Both the position numbers and the translations under genes were made by a program. This document shows positions 6,860 through 13,595 of a stretch of 18,773 nucleotides of DNA, in pieces. The DNA is from Pseudomonadota bacterium. Its GTDB lineage: Bacteria > Myxococcota > Myxococcia > Myxococcales > Vulgatibacteraceae. The DNA lies in the NCBI GenBank assembly GCA_023436385.1, contig JAEZJH010000143.1:1-18773 (forward strand), read 5' to 3'. The first letter of the stretch is position 1. Each line of letters begins with the position of its first letter. The notes below the pieces were generated by a model. It was not told where the DNA came from. It saw nothing but the letters and a program-made list of their open reading frames with translations, and searched no databases.

Positions 6860-8247
6860 CACTTCGCCCCCTTCGCGGACGGCGGCACGGCGTGGAGCAC
6901 CACCCGCTTGTCCTTGGCCAGGCTGTCCTGGGCGAGCGCCTGGACCATCGCCGGCGTCACCGCGTCGTAGCGGGCGAGATCCGCGCCGACGAAGCCGGGA
7001 TCGCCCAGGTAGTGGTTGTAGGTCTGGAGCAGGTTGGCCTTGCCGCCGAAGCCGCCCACCGACTGGAGGCCGGAGACGAGGCCGGTCTCGATCTTGTTTC
7101 GCGAGCGCCGCACCTCCTCCGCGGTCACGCCCTTCTCCCGGACCTCGTCGAGGACCGCGTCGATCTCCGCGAGGAGCTTGTCGGTGGAGACGCCGGGTCG
7201 GGCGATCGCCTCGATGGCGAACACCGACTGCGAGCCCAGGCTCTGCTGGTAGGCGGCAACGCTCTGGGCCAGCTGCTTCTCGTAGACGAGCCGCCGGTCG
7301 AGCCGGCTCGACTTCCCCGAGGAGAGGACGCTGGCGAGGACGTCGGCGGTGGCGTCGCCGTCGGCGAAGATCGTCGGCGTGTGCCACATCACGAAGAGCT
7401 TGGGGAGCGAGGCCACCGGCTCGTCGTGGCGGATCACCGTCTCCCGTTCCACCCCGACCTTGGCCACCTCCGGCACCGCCGGCTTCGGCGAGGAGGGCAG
7501 GGAGCCGAAGTACTTCTCCACCAGCCCCCGGATCGTCTTCGGATCGAAGTCGCCGACGATGGTCAGGGTGGCGTTCGAGGGCGCGTACCAGCGGCGGAAG
7601 AAGTTCTCGACGTCGGCGAGGCTGGCCGCCTGGAGATCGGCCATCGAGCCGATCACCGCCCCGTGGTACGGGTGCGGCAGCGGGAACAGCGCCTGCCAGG
7701 CCTTCTCCTCGGCGAGGCCGTACGGCGCCGTCTCGATGCTCTGGCGGCGCTCGTTCATCACCACCTGCCGCTGGGTCTCCAGGCTCTCCGGCGTGACCTT
7801 GTCGAGGAGGAAGCCCATCCGATCGCTCTCGAGCCAGAGGGCGGTCTCGAGGTGATGGGTGGGCACGGTCTCGAAGTAGTTGGTGCGATCGAAGCTGGTG
7901 GTGCCGTTCAGCCCGGTGGCGCCCAGCTGCTCGAGCATCGAGAGGTGCTGGTCGTCGCCGACGTTCCGCGACCCCTGGAACATCATGTGTTCGAAGAGGT
8001 GCGCGAAGCCGGTGCGTCCGGGCTGCTCGTGGAACGCGCCCACGTGGTACCAGACGTTGACCGCCACCACCGGGAGCCGGTGGTCCTCGGAGAGGATCAC
8101 CTCGAGGCCGTTCGGCAGGCGGTACTTCTCGAAGGGGATCTGGACGACCTCGGCGGCCTTCGCCTCCGGCGCGGGCGCGGGCTGGGGCTCCTGCGCGAGG
8201 ACCGGAAACGCGGCCGCGAGGACGACCGCGGCGAGCAGGGATCTCAT
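6859..8247 (-). CDS. Active M16 family zinc metallopeptidase, exported
   Basis: 462 residues. MRSLLAAVVLAAAFPVLA is a typical Sec signal peptide with cleavage expected after VLA, so it is periplasmic or outer-envelope. The inverted zinc motif HxxEH is intact (H83-L-F-E86-H87, in GFAHLFEHMMFQG), and the distal zinc ligand is E166 in VVMNERR, 79 residues later, as expected for pitrilysin/MPP-type peptidases. The C-terminal M16 domain follows (residues about 195-440, with NATLTIVGDFDP). It should degrade peptides inside a closed chamber formed with the inactive partner encoded immediately downstream (stop and start share TGATG). GGAGGAG lies about ten bases before the start. The 147 bases upstream contain no convincing promoter match that I can see. 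Confidence 0.95.
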   Translation of the reverse strand: MRSLLAAVVLAAAFPVLAQEPQPAPAPEAKAAEVVQIPFEKYRLPNGLEVILSEDHRLPVVAVNVWYHVGAFHEQPGRTGFAHLFEHMMFQGSRNVGDDQHLSMLEQLGATGLNGTTSFDRTNYFETVPTHHLETALWLESDRMGFLLDKVTPESLETQRQVVMNERRQSIETAPYGLAEEKAWQALFPLPHPYHGAVIGSMADLQAASLADVENFFRRWYAPSNATLTIVGDFDPKTIRGLVEKYFGSLPSSPKPAVPEVAKVGVERETVIRHDEPVASLPKLFVMWHTPTIFADGDATADVLASVLSSGKSSRLDRRLVYEKQLAQSVAAYQQSLGSQSVFAIEAIARPGVSTDKLLAEIDAVLDEVREKGVTAEEVRRSRNKIETGLVSGLQSVGGFGGKANLLQTYNHYLGDPGFVGADLARYDAVTPAMVQALAQDSLAKDKRVVLHAVPPSAKGAK

Positions 8248-8353
8248 CGGCCTGGTTCTCCTCCTGGATGACGGACGGTCGAGCGCTGTGAAACGCCCGG
8301 ACCGGGCAGCCTATTCCAGGGGGAGGGCCCTGCCGCAAGCTCCGAATCACCGA

Positions 8354-8369
8354 CGGGGCGGGAGCCCCG
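8354..8369. other. Short hairpin downstream of the cupin gene
   Basis: CGGGGC-GGGA-GCCCCG is a perfect 6-bp stem with a four-base loop, 26 bases past the cupin stop on the minus strand. A second small inverted repeat (AGGCC-GACC-GGCCT, 8382-8395) abuts the stop codon itself. Neither has a T-tract. Together they may be a Rho-dependent or weak terminator between the cupin and the M16 operon, which lies on the same strand. Confidence 0.35.
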
Positions 8370-8394
8370 CCGGGTGGCGGCAGGCCGACCGGCC

Positions 8395-8730
8395 TCAGTC
8401 GCGGATCATGGTGAGCAGCATCTTGAAGCGGCCCGGGCCGGAGACGGCGTGGGGCACGCCGGCGGGCATCAGGGCGATCTCGCCGGGCTGCACGGTGACC
8501 GGGATCCCGCCGATGGTCAGGGTGACGGTGCCGTCGAGGACCTGGACGAAGGCGTCGAACGGCGCGGTGTGCTCGGAGAGGGCCTGGCCGGCGTCGAAGG
8601 CGAAGGCGGTCAACGAGCCGCCGGGGCTCTGGCCGAGGGTGCGGCTCACCACCGAGCCCGGGGCGTATTCGACGAGGTTGGCGAGGGCGTGGGCCTGGGC
8701 GGGGAGGAGGCCGCGATGCTTCGTGGTCAT
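8395..8730 (-). CDS. Small single-domain cupin protein
   Basis: 111 residues, one conserved beta-barrel (COG1917-like). Motif 1 is SEHTAPFDAFVQVLDG and motif 2 is GEIALMPAGVPHAV. The first His and the motif-2 His are kept, but the usual second His of the HxH pair is Ala and the Glu position reads Asp, so the metal site is atypical. The HTAPFDA variant is, from memory, common in small cupins of anaerobes and denitrifiers. No export signal, so cytoplasmic. GGGAGA precedes the ATG by about six bases. It lies 65 bases downstream of norB on the same strand with a hairpin between, so it may be the third gene of the NO operon. Specific function is unknown; small-ligand or metal binding is inference. 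Confidence 0.85.
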   Translation of the reverse strand: MTTKHRGLLPAQAHALANLVEYAPGSVVSRTLGQSPGGSLTAFAFDAGQALSEHTAPFDAFVQVLDGTVTLTIGGIPVTVQPGEIALMPAGVPHAVSGPGRFKMLLTMIRD

Positions 8731-8753
8731 CGGATGTCTCCCATGGGTGCGGT

Positions 8754-8782
8754 GCCGGAGGGCGGGAGCGCCGCCCTCCGGC
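8754..8782. other. 11-bp hairpin between norB and the cupin gene
   Basis: GCCGGAGGGCG (8754-8764) and CGCCCTCCGGC (8772-8782) pair perfectly around a 7-base loop, 14 bases after the norB stop and 23 bases before the cupin start on the minus strand. No T-tract follows, so it is more likely a partial terminator or an mRNA 3'-end stabiliser that would lower cupin expression relative to norB. Confidence 0.55.
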
Positions 8783-8795
8783 GGGGCAGCTTACT

Positions 8796-11114
8796 TCACC
8801 GGCCCGAGTTTGCGGCCTTCCGGATCGCCGCGGCGGCTCCCGGCTCGGCGGCCGGCAGTTCCACGACGGCACCACCGGCCCGGCGGAGGGCGTAGTCCTT
8901 CCAAATCGCCAGGACCAGGAAGGCCACCAGGGAGAGGGCGCCGGCGGCGAACACCAGGTCCGGGAACATCCGGAGCCAGGTGACCGTCTGCATGAACTCC
9001 GAGTTCATCACCGCCGGGCTCCGGGCCCACCAGGTGCCGTGCTTCATCGCCTCGACGAACTGGTAGAAGCCGGCGGGGATCAGGCTCAGCGCCATCATCC
9101 CGGCGAGGCCGCCGTTCAGGCCCCAGAACGCGTACTTCAGCAGCTTGTCGTTCCAGGCCTCCTTGCGGACGATGTGTCGCACGGAGAAGAGCATCAGGGC
9201 GATGGCCAGGAAGCCGTAGACGCCGAAGAGCGCGCCGTGGCTGTGGATGGGGGTCGTGTTCAGGCCCTGCACGTAATACAGCACGATCGGCGGGTTGATC
9301 AGGAAGCCGAAGACGCCGGCGCCCACCAGGTTCCAGAACGCCACCGCCACGAAGAAGTAGAGCGGCCAGCGGTAGGGCGAGGTGCCGTTCTCCACCCGCG
9401 CCAGCTTCAGGTTCTCGTGCACCTCGAAGCCGAGCAGGGTGAGGGGCACGATCTCCAGGGCGGAGAAGGTGGCGCCCAGGGCGGTGATGAACAGCGGGGT
9501 GCCGGTGAAGTAGAGGTGGTGGAAGGTGCCGATGATCCCCGAGCCCAGATACATGGCGATGCTGAAGTAGACCGCCCGGGTGGCGTTGGCCTGCCGGACC
9601 GCGCCGATCCGGGCGAGGACGAAGGCGAGGGCGACGGTGGCGAAGACCTCGAAGAAGTTCTCCACCCAGAGGTGCACCACCCACCAGCGCCAGTAGTCGG
9701 CGTTCGAGATGTGGGTGCCCGAGGTGTAGAAGAGACCCATCGAGTAGAAGAGCGGGATCGACACCGACGCGTAGAGGAGCAGGTGGGTGAGGCCGCCCTT
9801 GTCGTTCTCCGCCTTCAGGGTCGGCTTGATCGCCCGATACACCAGGGCGAGCCAGAGCAGCATCCCGACGATCAGGCCGACCTGCCAGACGCGGCCCAGC
9901 TCGATGTACTCGTACCCCTGGTGGCCCCAGAGGAAGCCGTCGCCGCCGAACCGGCCGAGGACGGAGAGCAGGGTGCCGACCAGCGAGCCGACCACCACCA
10001 CCACCAGCGCGCCGAAGAGCACCAGGGTCCAGGTCTTCTGGCCCTTCGGCTCGTGGCCGGAGACCGCCGGGCCGATGAAGAGGCCGGTGGCCAGCCAGCA
10101 GGTGGCGATCCAGAACACCGCCAGCTGCAGGTGCCAGGTGCGGCTCGCCGCGTAGGGCATCACGCCGCTGATATCCAAGCCGAAGAGCTTGTTGCCCTCC
10201 ACCTGGAAGTGGGCGGTGAGCGAGCCCAGGCCGATCTGCAGCACGAACAGCACCAGGGCGATCAGGAAGTAGGGGAGGGTGGCGCGCTGGGACGGCGTCG
10301 GGGTGGGCTGGGCGAGCGGGGTGAGCGCGAGGGGCGCCGGATCGTGGTCGCGGTTCCGGAGGTAGTAGTAGAGCGCGGCGCCGATGCCGAGGAGGAGGAG
10401 GACCACCGAGACGATCGACCAGATCAGCGAGCTGCCCAGGGGGCCGTTGCCGGCCAGGCGATCGAAGGGCCAGTTGGCGGTGTAGCTGAAGTCGGCGTCG
10501 GGGCGGTTGGTGCCGGCGGCCCACGAGGTCCAGAAGAAGAAGGCGCTCAGCTTCCGTCCGTTCACCGGGCCGTCGACCATGTTGGCCGGGAGCGAGATCT
10601 CGTCCGAGCCCTGCTGCCAGAGCGCCGTGTAGACCCGGGCCAGCTCCGCCACCGCGACGCTCTGGGCCGGCGAGAGGGTGAGGGTGTCGGTGGCGGCGTC
10701 GTAGCGGTTCTGCTTCAGCTCCTCGCGGACCTTGGCCTCGACCCGGCCCCGCTCGCCTGCCTCGAGGGCCTCGAGGTCGGCGTCGGTGAAGCGGACCGCC
10801 TCCTTCGGCGACTTGCCGGCGTGGAGGCCGGCGGCGATCAGCGCGGTGCGGTGGAGCGCGTCGGCCGACCAGTCGGGGCCGAGCATCGCCCCGTGGCCCC
10901 AGATCGAGCCGATGTTCTGGCCGCCGCGGGCCAGGTAGTACTTCTGGCCGTCGATCACGTCGTCGTGGGTGAACACCACCTGGCCGCCGGCGTCGACGAC
11001 GCGGGCGGGGATGGGCGGCTTGTATTCGTCGATACGGGCGCCGCCGAAGAGCAGGACCGTGAAGCCGGCGACGATGACGAAGAGGACGATCGCCAGGTTG
11101 CGATGGTTCTTCAT
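8796..11114 (-). CDS. norB: Quinol-dependent nitric oxide reductase (qNOR), NorB
   Basis: 772 residues; an integral membrane heme-copper-family enzyme reducing 2 NO to N2O with electrons from quinol. The N-terminal membrane anchor (residues about 8-24) plus periplasmic domain (about 25-225, with GQKYYLARGGQNIGSIWGHG) marks the single-subunit quinol type rather than the cytochrome-c type, which needs NorC. The remaining residues form about 13 membrane helices. Metal ligands are visible: H328 (heme b), H481 and E485 in HLWVENFFEV plus H532/H533 in FHHLYF (non-heme FeB), and H624/H626 in IHSHG (heme b3 and heme b). Spacing between these matches qNORs as I recall them. The start lacks a purine-rich Shine-Dalgarno, so coupling or leader structure may matter. 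It lies 85 bases downstream of the hemerythrin gene on the same strand. No other denitrification genes are visible, so NO detoxification is at least as likely as full denitrification. Confidence 0.96.
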   Translation of the reverse strand: MKNHRNLAIVLFVIVAGFTVLLFGGARIDEYKPPIPARVVDAGGQVVFTHDDVIDGQKYYLARGGQNIGSIWGHGAMLGPDWSADALHRTALIAAGLHAGKSPKEAVRFTDADLEALEAGERGRVEAKVREELKQNRYDAATDTLTLSPAQSVAVAELARVYTALWQQGSDEISLPANMVDGPVNGRKLSAFFFWTSWAAGTNRPDADFSYTANWPFDRLAGNGPLGSSLIWSIVSVVLLLLGIGAALYYYLRNRDHDPAPLALTPLAQPTPTPSQRATLPYFLIALVLFVLQIGLGSLTAHFQVEGNKLFGLDISGVMPYAASRTWHLQLAVFWIATCWLATGLFIGPAVSGHEPKGQKTWTLVLFGALVVVVVGSLVGTLLSVLGRFGGDGFLWGHQGYEYIELGRVWQVGLIVGMLLWLALVYRAIKPTLKAENDKGGLTHLLLYASVSIPLFYSMGLFYTSGTHISNADYWRWWVVHLWVENFFEVFATVALAFVLARIGAVRQANATRAVYFSIAMYLGSGIIGTFHHLYFTGTPLFITALGATFSALEIVPLTLLGFEVHENLKLARVENGTSPYRWPLYFFVAVAFWNLVGAGVFGFLINPPIVLYYVQGLNTTPIHSHGALFGVYGFLAIALMLFSVRHIVRKEAWNDKLLKYAFWGLNGGLAGMMALSLIPAGFYQFVEAMKHGTWWARSPAVMNSEFMQTVTWLRMFPDLVFAAGALSLVAFLVLAIWKDYALRRAGGAVVELPAAEPGAAAAIRKAANSGR

Positions 11115-11142
11115 GGGAGGGGTCCGGGATGCAAGGGGGGAG

Positions 11143-11167
11143 GAGCCGGGCGACGTCCGCCCGGCTC
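11143..11167. other. Perfect 10-bp inverted repeat between hemerythrin gene and norB
   Basis: GAGCCGGGCG (11143-11152) and CGCCCGGCTC (11158-11167) pair around ACGTC, in the 85-base spacer before norB. On the minus-strand transcript a run of five T precedes rather than follows the stem, so it is not a standard intrinsic terminator. It ends 29 bases before the norB ATG and could shape norB translation, act as a processing site, or be an operator. Confidence 0.6.
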
Positions 11168-11172
11168 AAAAA

Positions 11173-11186
11173 CGAGACATGTTTCG
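11173..11186. promoter_or_regulatory. Near-perfect 14-bp palindrome upstream of norB, possible operator
   Basis: CGAGACATGTTTCG has six of seven complementary pairs around a CATG core. It is markedly more AT-rich than its surroundings and sits 59 bases upstream of the norB start, immediately after the hemerythrin stop. It resembles the size of a dimeric regulator site but does not match the FNR/DNR box that I know. Operator role is inference. Confidence 0.3.
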
Positions 11187-11199
11187 GAAAGTGCCGGCG

Positions 11200-11844
11200 C
11201 TAGTGGCCGCAGCCGCAGCAGCCGCCGTGGCCGTCGCCGTGCCCGTGGCCGACCTTGGTGTTCAGCTTGAAGGAGGCCGGCTCCGCGTCGGCCCCGCCGG
11301 CGCGGTGGGCGGCGTGGAGCTCCTCCGCCAGGGCGAGGAGCCCCTCGAGGCCGCCGCCGCGCTCCGCCTCGAAGCGCGCGAACGCCGCCCGCAGGTTGGC
11401 GAAGGCCTCCTCGGGGAGGTGGCTCTCCGCCATCGGGTAGAGGATCCGGTCCTCCTTGCGGATGTGGGCCCGGAGCATCGCCGCGTAGGTGGTGGCCGCC
11501 TCCACCACGTCGGACCGCTCCGCCGCGGCAAGCTCGCCTTCGCCCGCGCCCACCCGCCGGAGCACGCCCACCGCCTGCCGGCCGACGCCGTGCTCGTGGA
11601 GCATCACCGCGATCGGCCCGGACTCCCGGGGGAAGCCGGCCTCGACCATCGCCGCGAAGAGGAGGTCCTCCTCCTTGCCGTGGTGGTGGGCGTCGGCGAA
11701 CTCCGCGAAGAAGCGGGCGAAGCGGGCCACCTCGGCGCGGTCCGCCGGCTCGCCGCGGGCCAGGGAGGCGGCCAGCACCTCCAGGGCGTCGAGGGTCCGC
11801 TCGATCAGGCGATGCTCGGTCATCAGGGCTTCGATGGGGTCCAT
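11200..11844 (-). CDS. Hemerythrin HHE-domain protein with His/Cys-rich C-terminal tail
   Basis: 214 residues. A four-helix hemerythrin-like di-iron domain occupies residues about 3-185; candidate ligands are H11 (TEHR), H54/H55 and E58/E59 (AHHHGKEED), H83/H85 (HEHG), and H127/E131 (HIRKED). Such proteins bind O2 or NO, or take part in iron-centre repair and nitrosative stress (YtfE/RIC is a relative by fold). The extreme C-terminus, GHGHGDGHGGCCGCGH (residues 199-214), is a metal-binding-like tail with four His and three Cys, unusual for the family. The frame extends 17 codons upstream, but the start at 11844 has GGAGA six bases before it and matches the domain start. A sigma54-type promoter lies about 36 bases upstream, and norB follows, so it is probably the first gene of the NO-responsive operon. 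Cytoplasmic. Confidence 0.9.
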   Translation of the reverse strand: MDPIEALMTEHRLIERTLDALEVLAASLARGEPADRAEVARFARFFAEFADAHHHGKEEDLLFAAMVEAGFPRESGPIAVMLHEHGVGRQAVGVLRRVGAGEGELAAAERSDVVEAATTYAAMLRAHIRKEDRILYPMAESHLPEEAFANLRAAFARFEAERGGGLEGLLALAEELHAAHRAGGADAEPASFKLNTKVGHGHGDGHGGCCGCGH

Positions 11845-11890
11845 GTGAGTCTCCGTGGAATCGGGGGTTCCGTTCTTGAGCCGGCCCCTG

Positions 11891-11906
11891 AGCACGAGCC
11901 GTGCCA
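11891..11906 (-). promoter_or_regulatory. Sigma54 (-24/-12) promoter of the hemerythrin-norB operon
   Basis: Read on the minus strand: TGGCACG-GCTC-GTGCT. The -24 element is a perfect match to the sigma54 consensus TGGCACG, the spacing GG-N10-GC is exact, and the -12 element differs from TTGCT by one base. The predicted start is near 11880, giving a leader of about 36 bases. The divergently encoded AAA+ activator with GAFTGA is the obvious activator. Confidence 0.88.
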
Positions 11907-11938
11907 GCGGAGAACCAACGGAAATCCAGTAGGTTGCG

Positions 11939-11995
11939 GCAGACTGCGGTTTCTGCGCACCGAAATAAAGGTGGCGCCCGCACCGGTATTTGGGT
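11939..11995. promoter_or_regulatory. Candidate upstream activator sites for the sigma54 activator
   Basis: Between the sigma54 promoter and the activator start lie an inverted repeat GCAGA-N8-TCTGC (11939-11956) and a series of half-sites: CACC (11958), GGTG (11970), CACC (11981) and GGGT (11992), starting 12, 11 and 11 bases apart, which is about one helical turn. They fall at about -60 to -115 relative to the predicted start, where enhancer-binding proteins normally bind. The E. coli NorR core GT-N7-AC is not matched exactly. Binding is inference. Confidence 0.45.
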
Positions 11996-12008
11996 AGAGA
12001 ACCGAACT

Positions 12009-13595
12009 ATGGGTGAAAAGCTCCCCGTCCTTCACGGCGACGATCACGGCCCCGGCATCATCGAGGAAGGCATCGCCGCCATCCTCACCACCGTCGATCT
12101 CCAGGCGGTCCTCGAGCGGACCGGGCGCCTCCTCCGCCGCCACTTCGGCGCGACGCGAGTGGCGCTGAACCGGATCGCCGCCGACGATCCGACCCGGGTC
12201 GAGACGGTGCTGGTCCACGACCCCCTGAACCCGGGGCAGGTCCCCGGCAACCGGATGCCGCTCGAGGGCTCGGCGACGGGCCGCGCGATCGTCGGGCGGC
12301 AGGCCTTCGTCCTCGAGGGGCTCGACGCGACCCGGCCGCGCTTCCGCGAGGAGGCGTTGCTCGCGCGCCTGGGCTACGGCTCGCTGGCCTGTTTCCCGCT
12401 CCTCTTCGAGGACGCGGTGCTGGGCACCCTGAACATCGCCCACGTGCCACAGGAGGGGCTGATGCAGTGCTGCCTCTCCACCGCGAGCCAGCTCTCCCGG
12501 CTCACCGCCATCGCGCTCCACAACAGCCTGATGGTGGAGGAGGTGCGGCGGCTGAACCGGCTCCTCGATCGGGAGAACGCGGCCCTCCGGGAGGAACTCC
12601 GGCAGATCCGCCGTGACGCGCGCTACGTCGCCGAGAGTCCGGCGATGCGCCTGGTGATGGACCGGGTGAAGCTGGTGGCGCCTTCCGACACCACCGTGCT
12701 GATCCGCGGCGAGACCGGGACCGGCAAGGAGGGCCTGGCCCGGGCGGTGCACGACTTCGGCCCGCGGTTCGGCGCGCCCTTCGTCGCCGTCAACCTGGGG
12801 GCGATCCCGGAGACCTTGATCGAGAGCGAGCTGTTCGGCCACGAGAAGGGCGCGTTCACCGGCGCCACCCGGCGGAAGGCGGGAAAGTTTGAGCAGGCCG
12901 AGGGCGGGACCATCTTCCTCGACGAGGTGGGCGACGCGCCGCCGCCGGTGCAGGTGCGGCTCCTCCGGGTGCTGCAGGAGAAGGAGGTGCAGCGGGTGGG
13001 CGGCACGGAGCCGGTGCGCGTCGACGTCCGGGTGGTGGCCGCCACCAACCGCGACCTCGAGGCGATGGTCCGGGCCGGCACCTTCCGGGAGGATCTCTAT
13101 TATCGCTTGAATGTATTCCCGGTCCTCCTGCCGCCGCTCCGGGAGCGGCGCGAGGACGTCCGGCCGCTGGCGCAGTGGTTCCTGACCAAGCACGCGGCGG
13201 CGATGCACCGGAAGCCGCCCGAGGTGCCGGAGGCCGCCTACCGGGCGCTCGAGGCCCAGGACTGGCCGGGCAACGTCCGCGAGCTGGAGAACTTCCTGCA
13301 GCGGGCGCTGATCCTCAGCCCCGGTCCGACGCTGCTCCTCCCCGAGCTGCCCGGCGCGGCGCCGGCGAAGGCGTCCACGCCGCTCGCCGTCGCCCCGGCG
13401 GGCGCGCCGCGGGAGTGGGAGACGGAGATGCGCGAGCTGCTCGCCCGGGCCCTCGACGCCTGCGAGGGCCGGGTCTACGGTCCGACCGGCGCGGCGGCGC
13501 TCCTCGGCCTGAAGCCCACCACGCTCCAGGGCAAGCTGAAGAAGTACGGGGTGGAGACGGTCGCGCCGCGACGGCGTAGTATCCCGCCCGCATGA
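12009..13595 (+). CDS. Sigma54-dependent transcriptional activator, GAF-AAA+-HTH (NorR/FhlA-like)
   Basis: 528 residues. An N-terminal GAF sensor domain (about 16-175) is followed by a linker helix (176-205), then a sigma54-activation AAA+ domain (about 206-435) with Walker A GETGTGKE (234-241), sigma54-contacting GAFTGA (281-286), Walker B TIFLDE (301-306), and FREDLYYRLNVF with the arginine-finger region (359-370). A Fis-type helix-turn-helix lies near the end (GPTGAAALLGLKPTTLQGKLKKYGV, about 491-515). This is the order seen in NorR (about 504 residues). With norB and a sigma54 promoter adjacent, it probably activates the hemerythrin-norB operon in response to NO. I cannot confirm NorR's mononuclear iron ligands; Cys128 in SLACFPL is one candidate. 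The open frame extends to a GTG at 11901, but that overlaps the divergent promoter, so ATG 12009 (with AGAGA upstream) is preferred. Confidence 0.92.
   Translation: MGEKLPVLHGDDHGPGIIEEGIAAILTTVDLQAVLERTGRLLRRHFGATRVALNRIAADDPTRVETVLVHDPLNPGQVPGNRMPLEGSATGRAIVGRQAFVLEGLDATRPRFREEALLARLGYGSLACFPLLFEDAVLGTLNIAHVPQEGLMQCCLSTASQLSRLTAIALHNSLMVEEVRRLNRLLDRENAALREELRQIRRDARYVAESPAMRLVMDRVKLVAPSDTTVLIRGETGTGKEGLARAVHDFGPRFGAPFVAVNLGAIPETLIESELFGHEKGAFTGATRRKAGKFEQAEGGTIFLDEVGDAPPPVQVRLLRVLQEKEVQRVGGTEPVRVDVRVVAATNRDLEAMVRAGTFREDLYYRLNVFPVLLPPLRERREDVRPLAQWFLTKHAAAMHRKPPEVPEAAYRALEAQDWPGNVRELENFLQRALILSPGPTLLLPELPGAAPAKASTPLAVAPAGAPREWETEMRELLARALDACEGRVYGPTGAAALLGLKPTTLQGKLKKYGVETVAPRRRSIPPA

Noticed and set aside
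6860..8875. Extension of the inactive M16 reading frame upstream to 8875, which would give a 1180-residue protein.
   Set aside because: The added part is Arg/Pro-rich shadow of the active M16 gene, the cupin-M16 gap and the start of the cupin region. The lipoprotein signal and TGATG junction at 6859 mark the true start.
11115..11167. Sigma54 promoter directly in front of norB, suggested by TTGCA near 11131.
   Set aside because: The nearest GG upstream is 13 rather than 10 bases from GC, so the invariant GG-N10-GC spacing fails.
11143..11172. Intrinsic terminator after the hemerythrin gene.
   Set aside because: The T-run precedes the stem on the coding strand and no T-tract follows it on either strand.
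9039..11270. A 743-codon plus-strand open frame opposite norB.
   Set aside because: Its composition is His/Asp/Glu/Gly/Arg-biased without any membrane or domain pattern; norB on the other strand has all of its metal ligands.
11901..12008. GTG start at 11901 for the sigma54 activator, adding 36 residues.
   Set aside because: It would place coding sequence over the divergent sigma54 promoter; the added residues are not domain-like and ATG 12009 fits the GAF family better.
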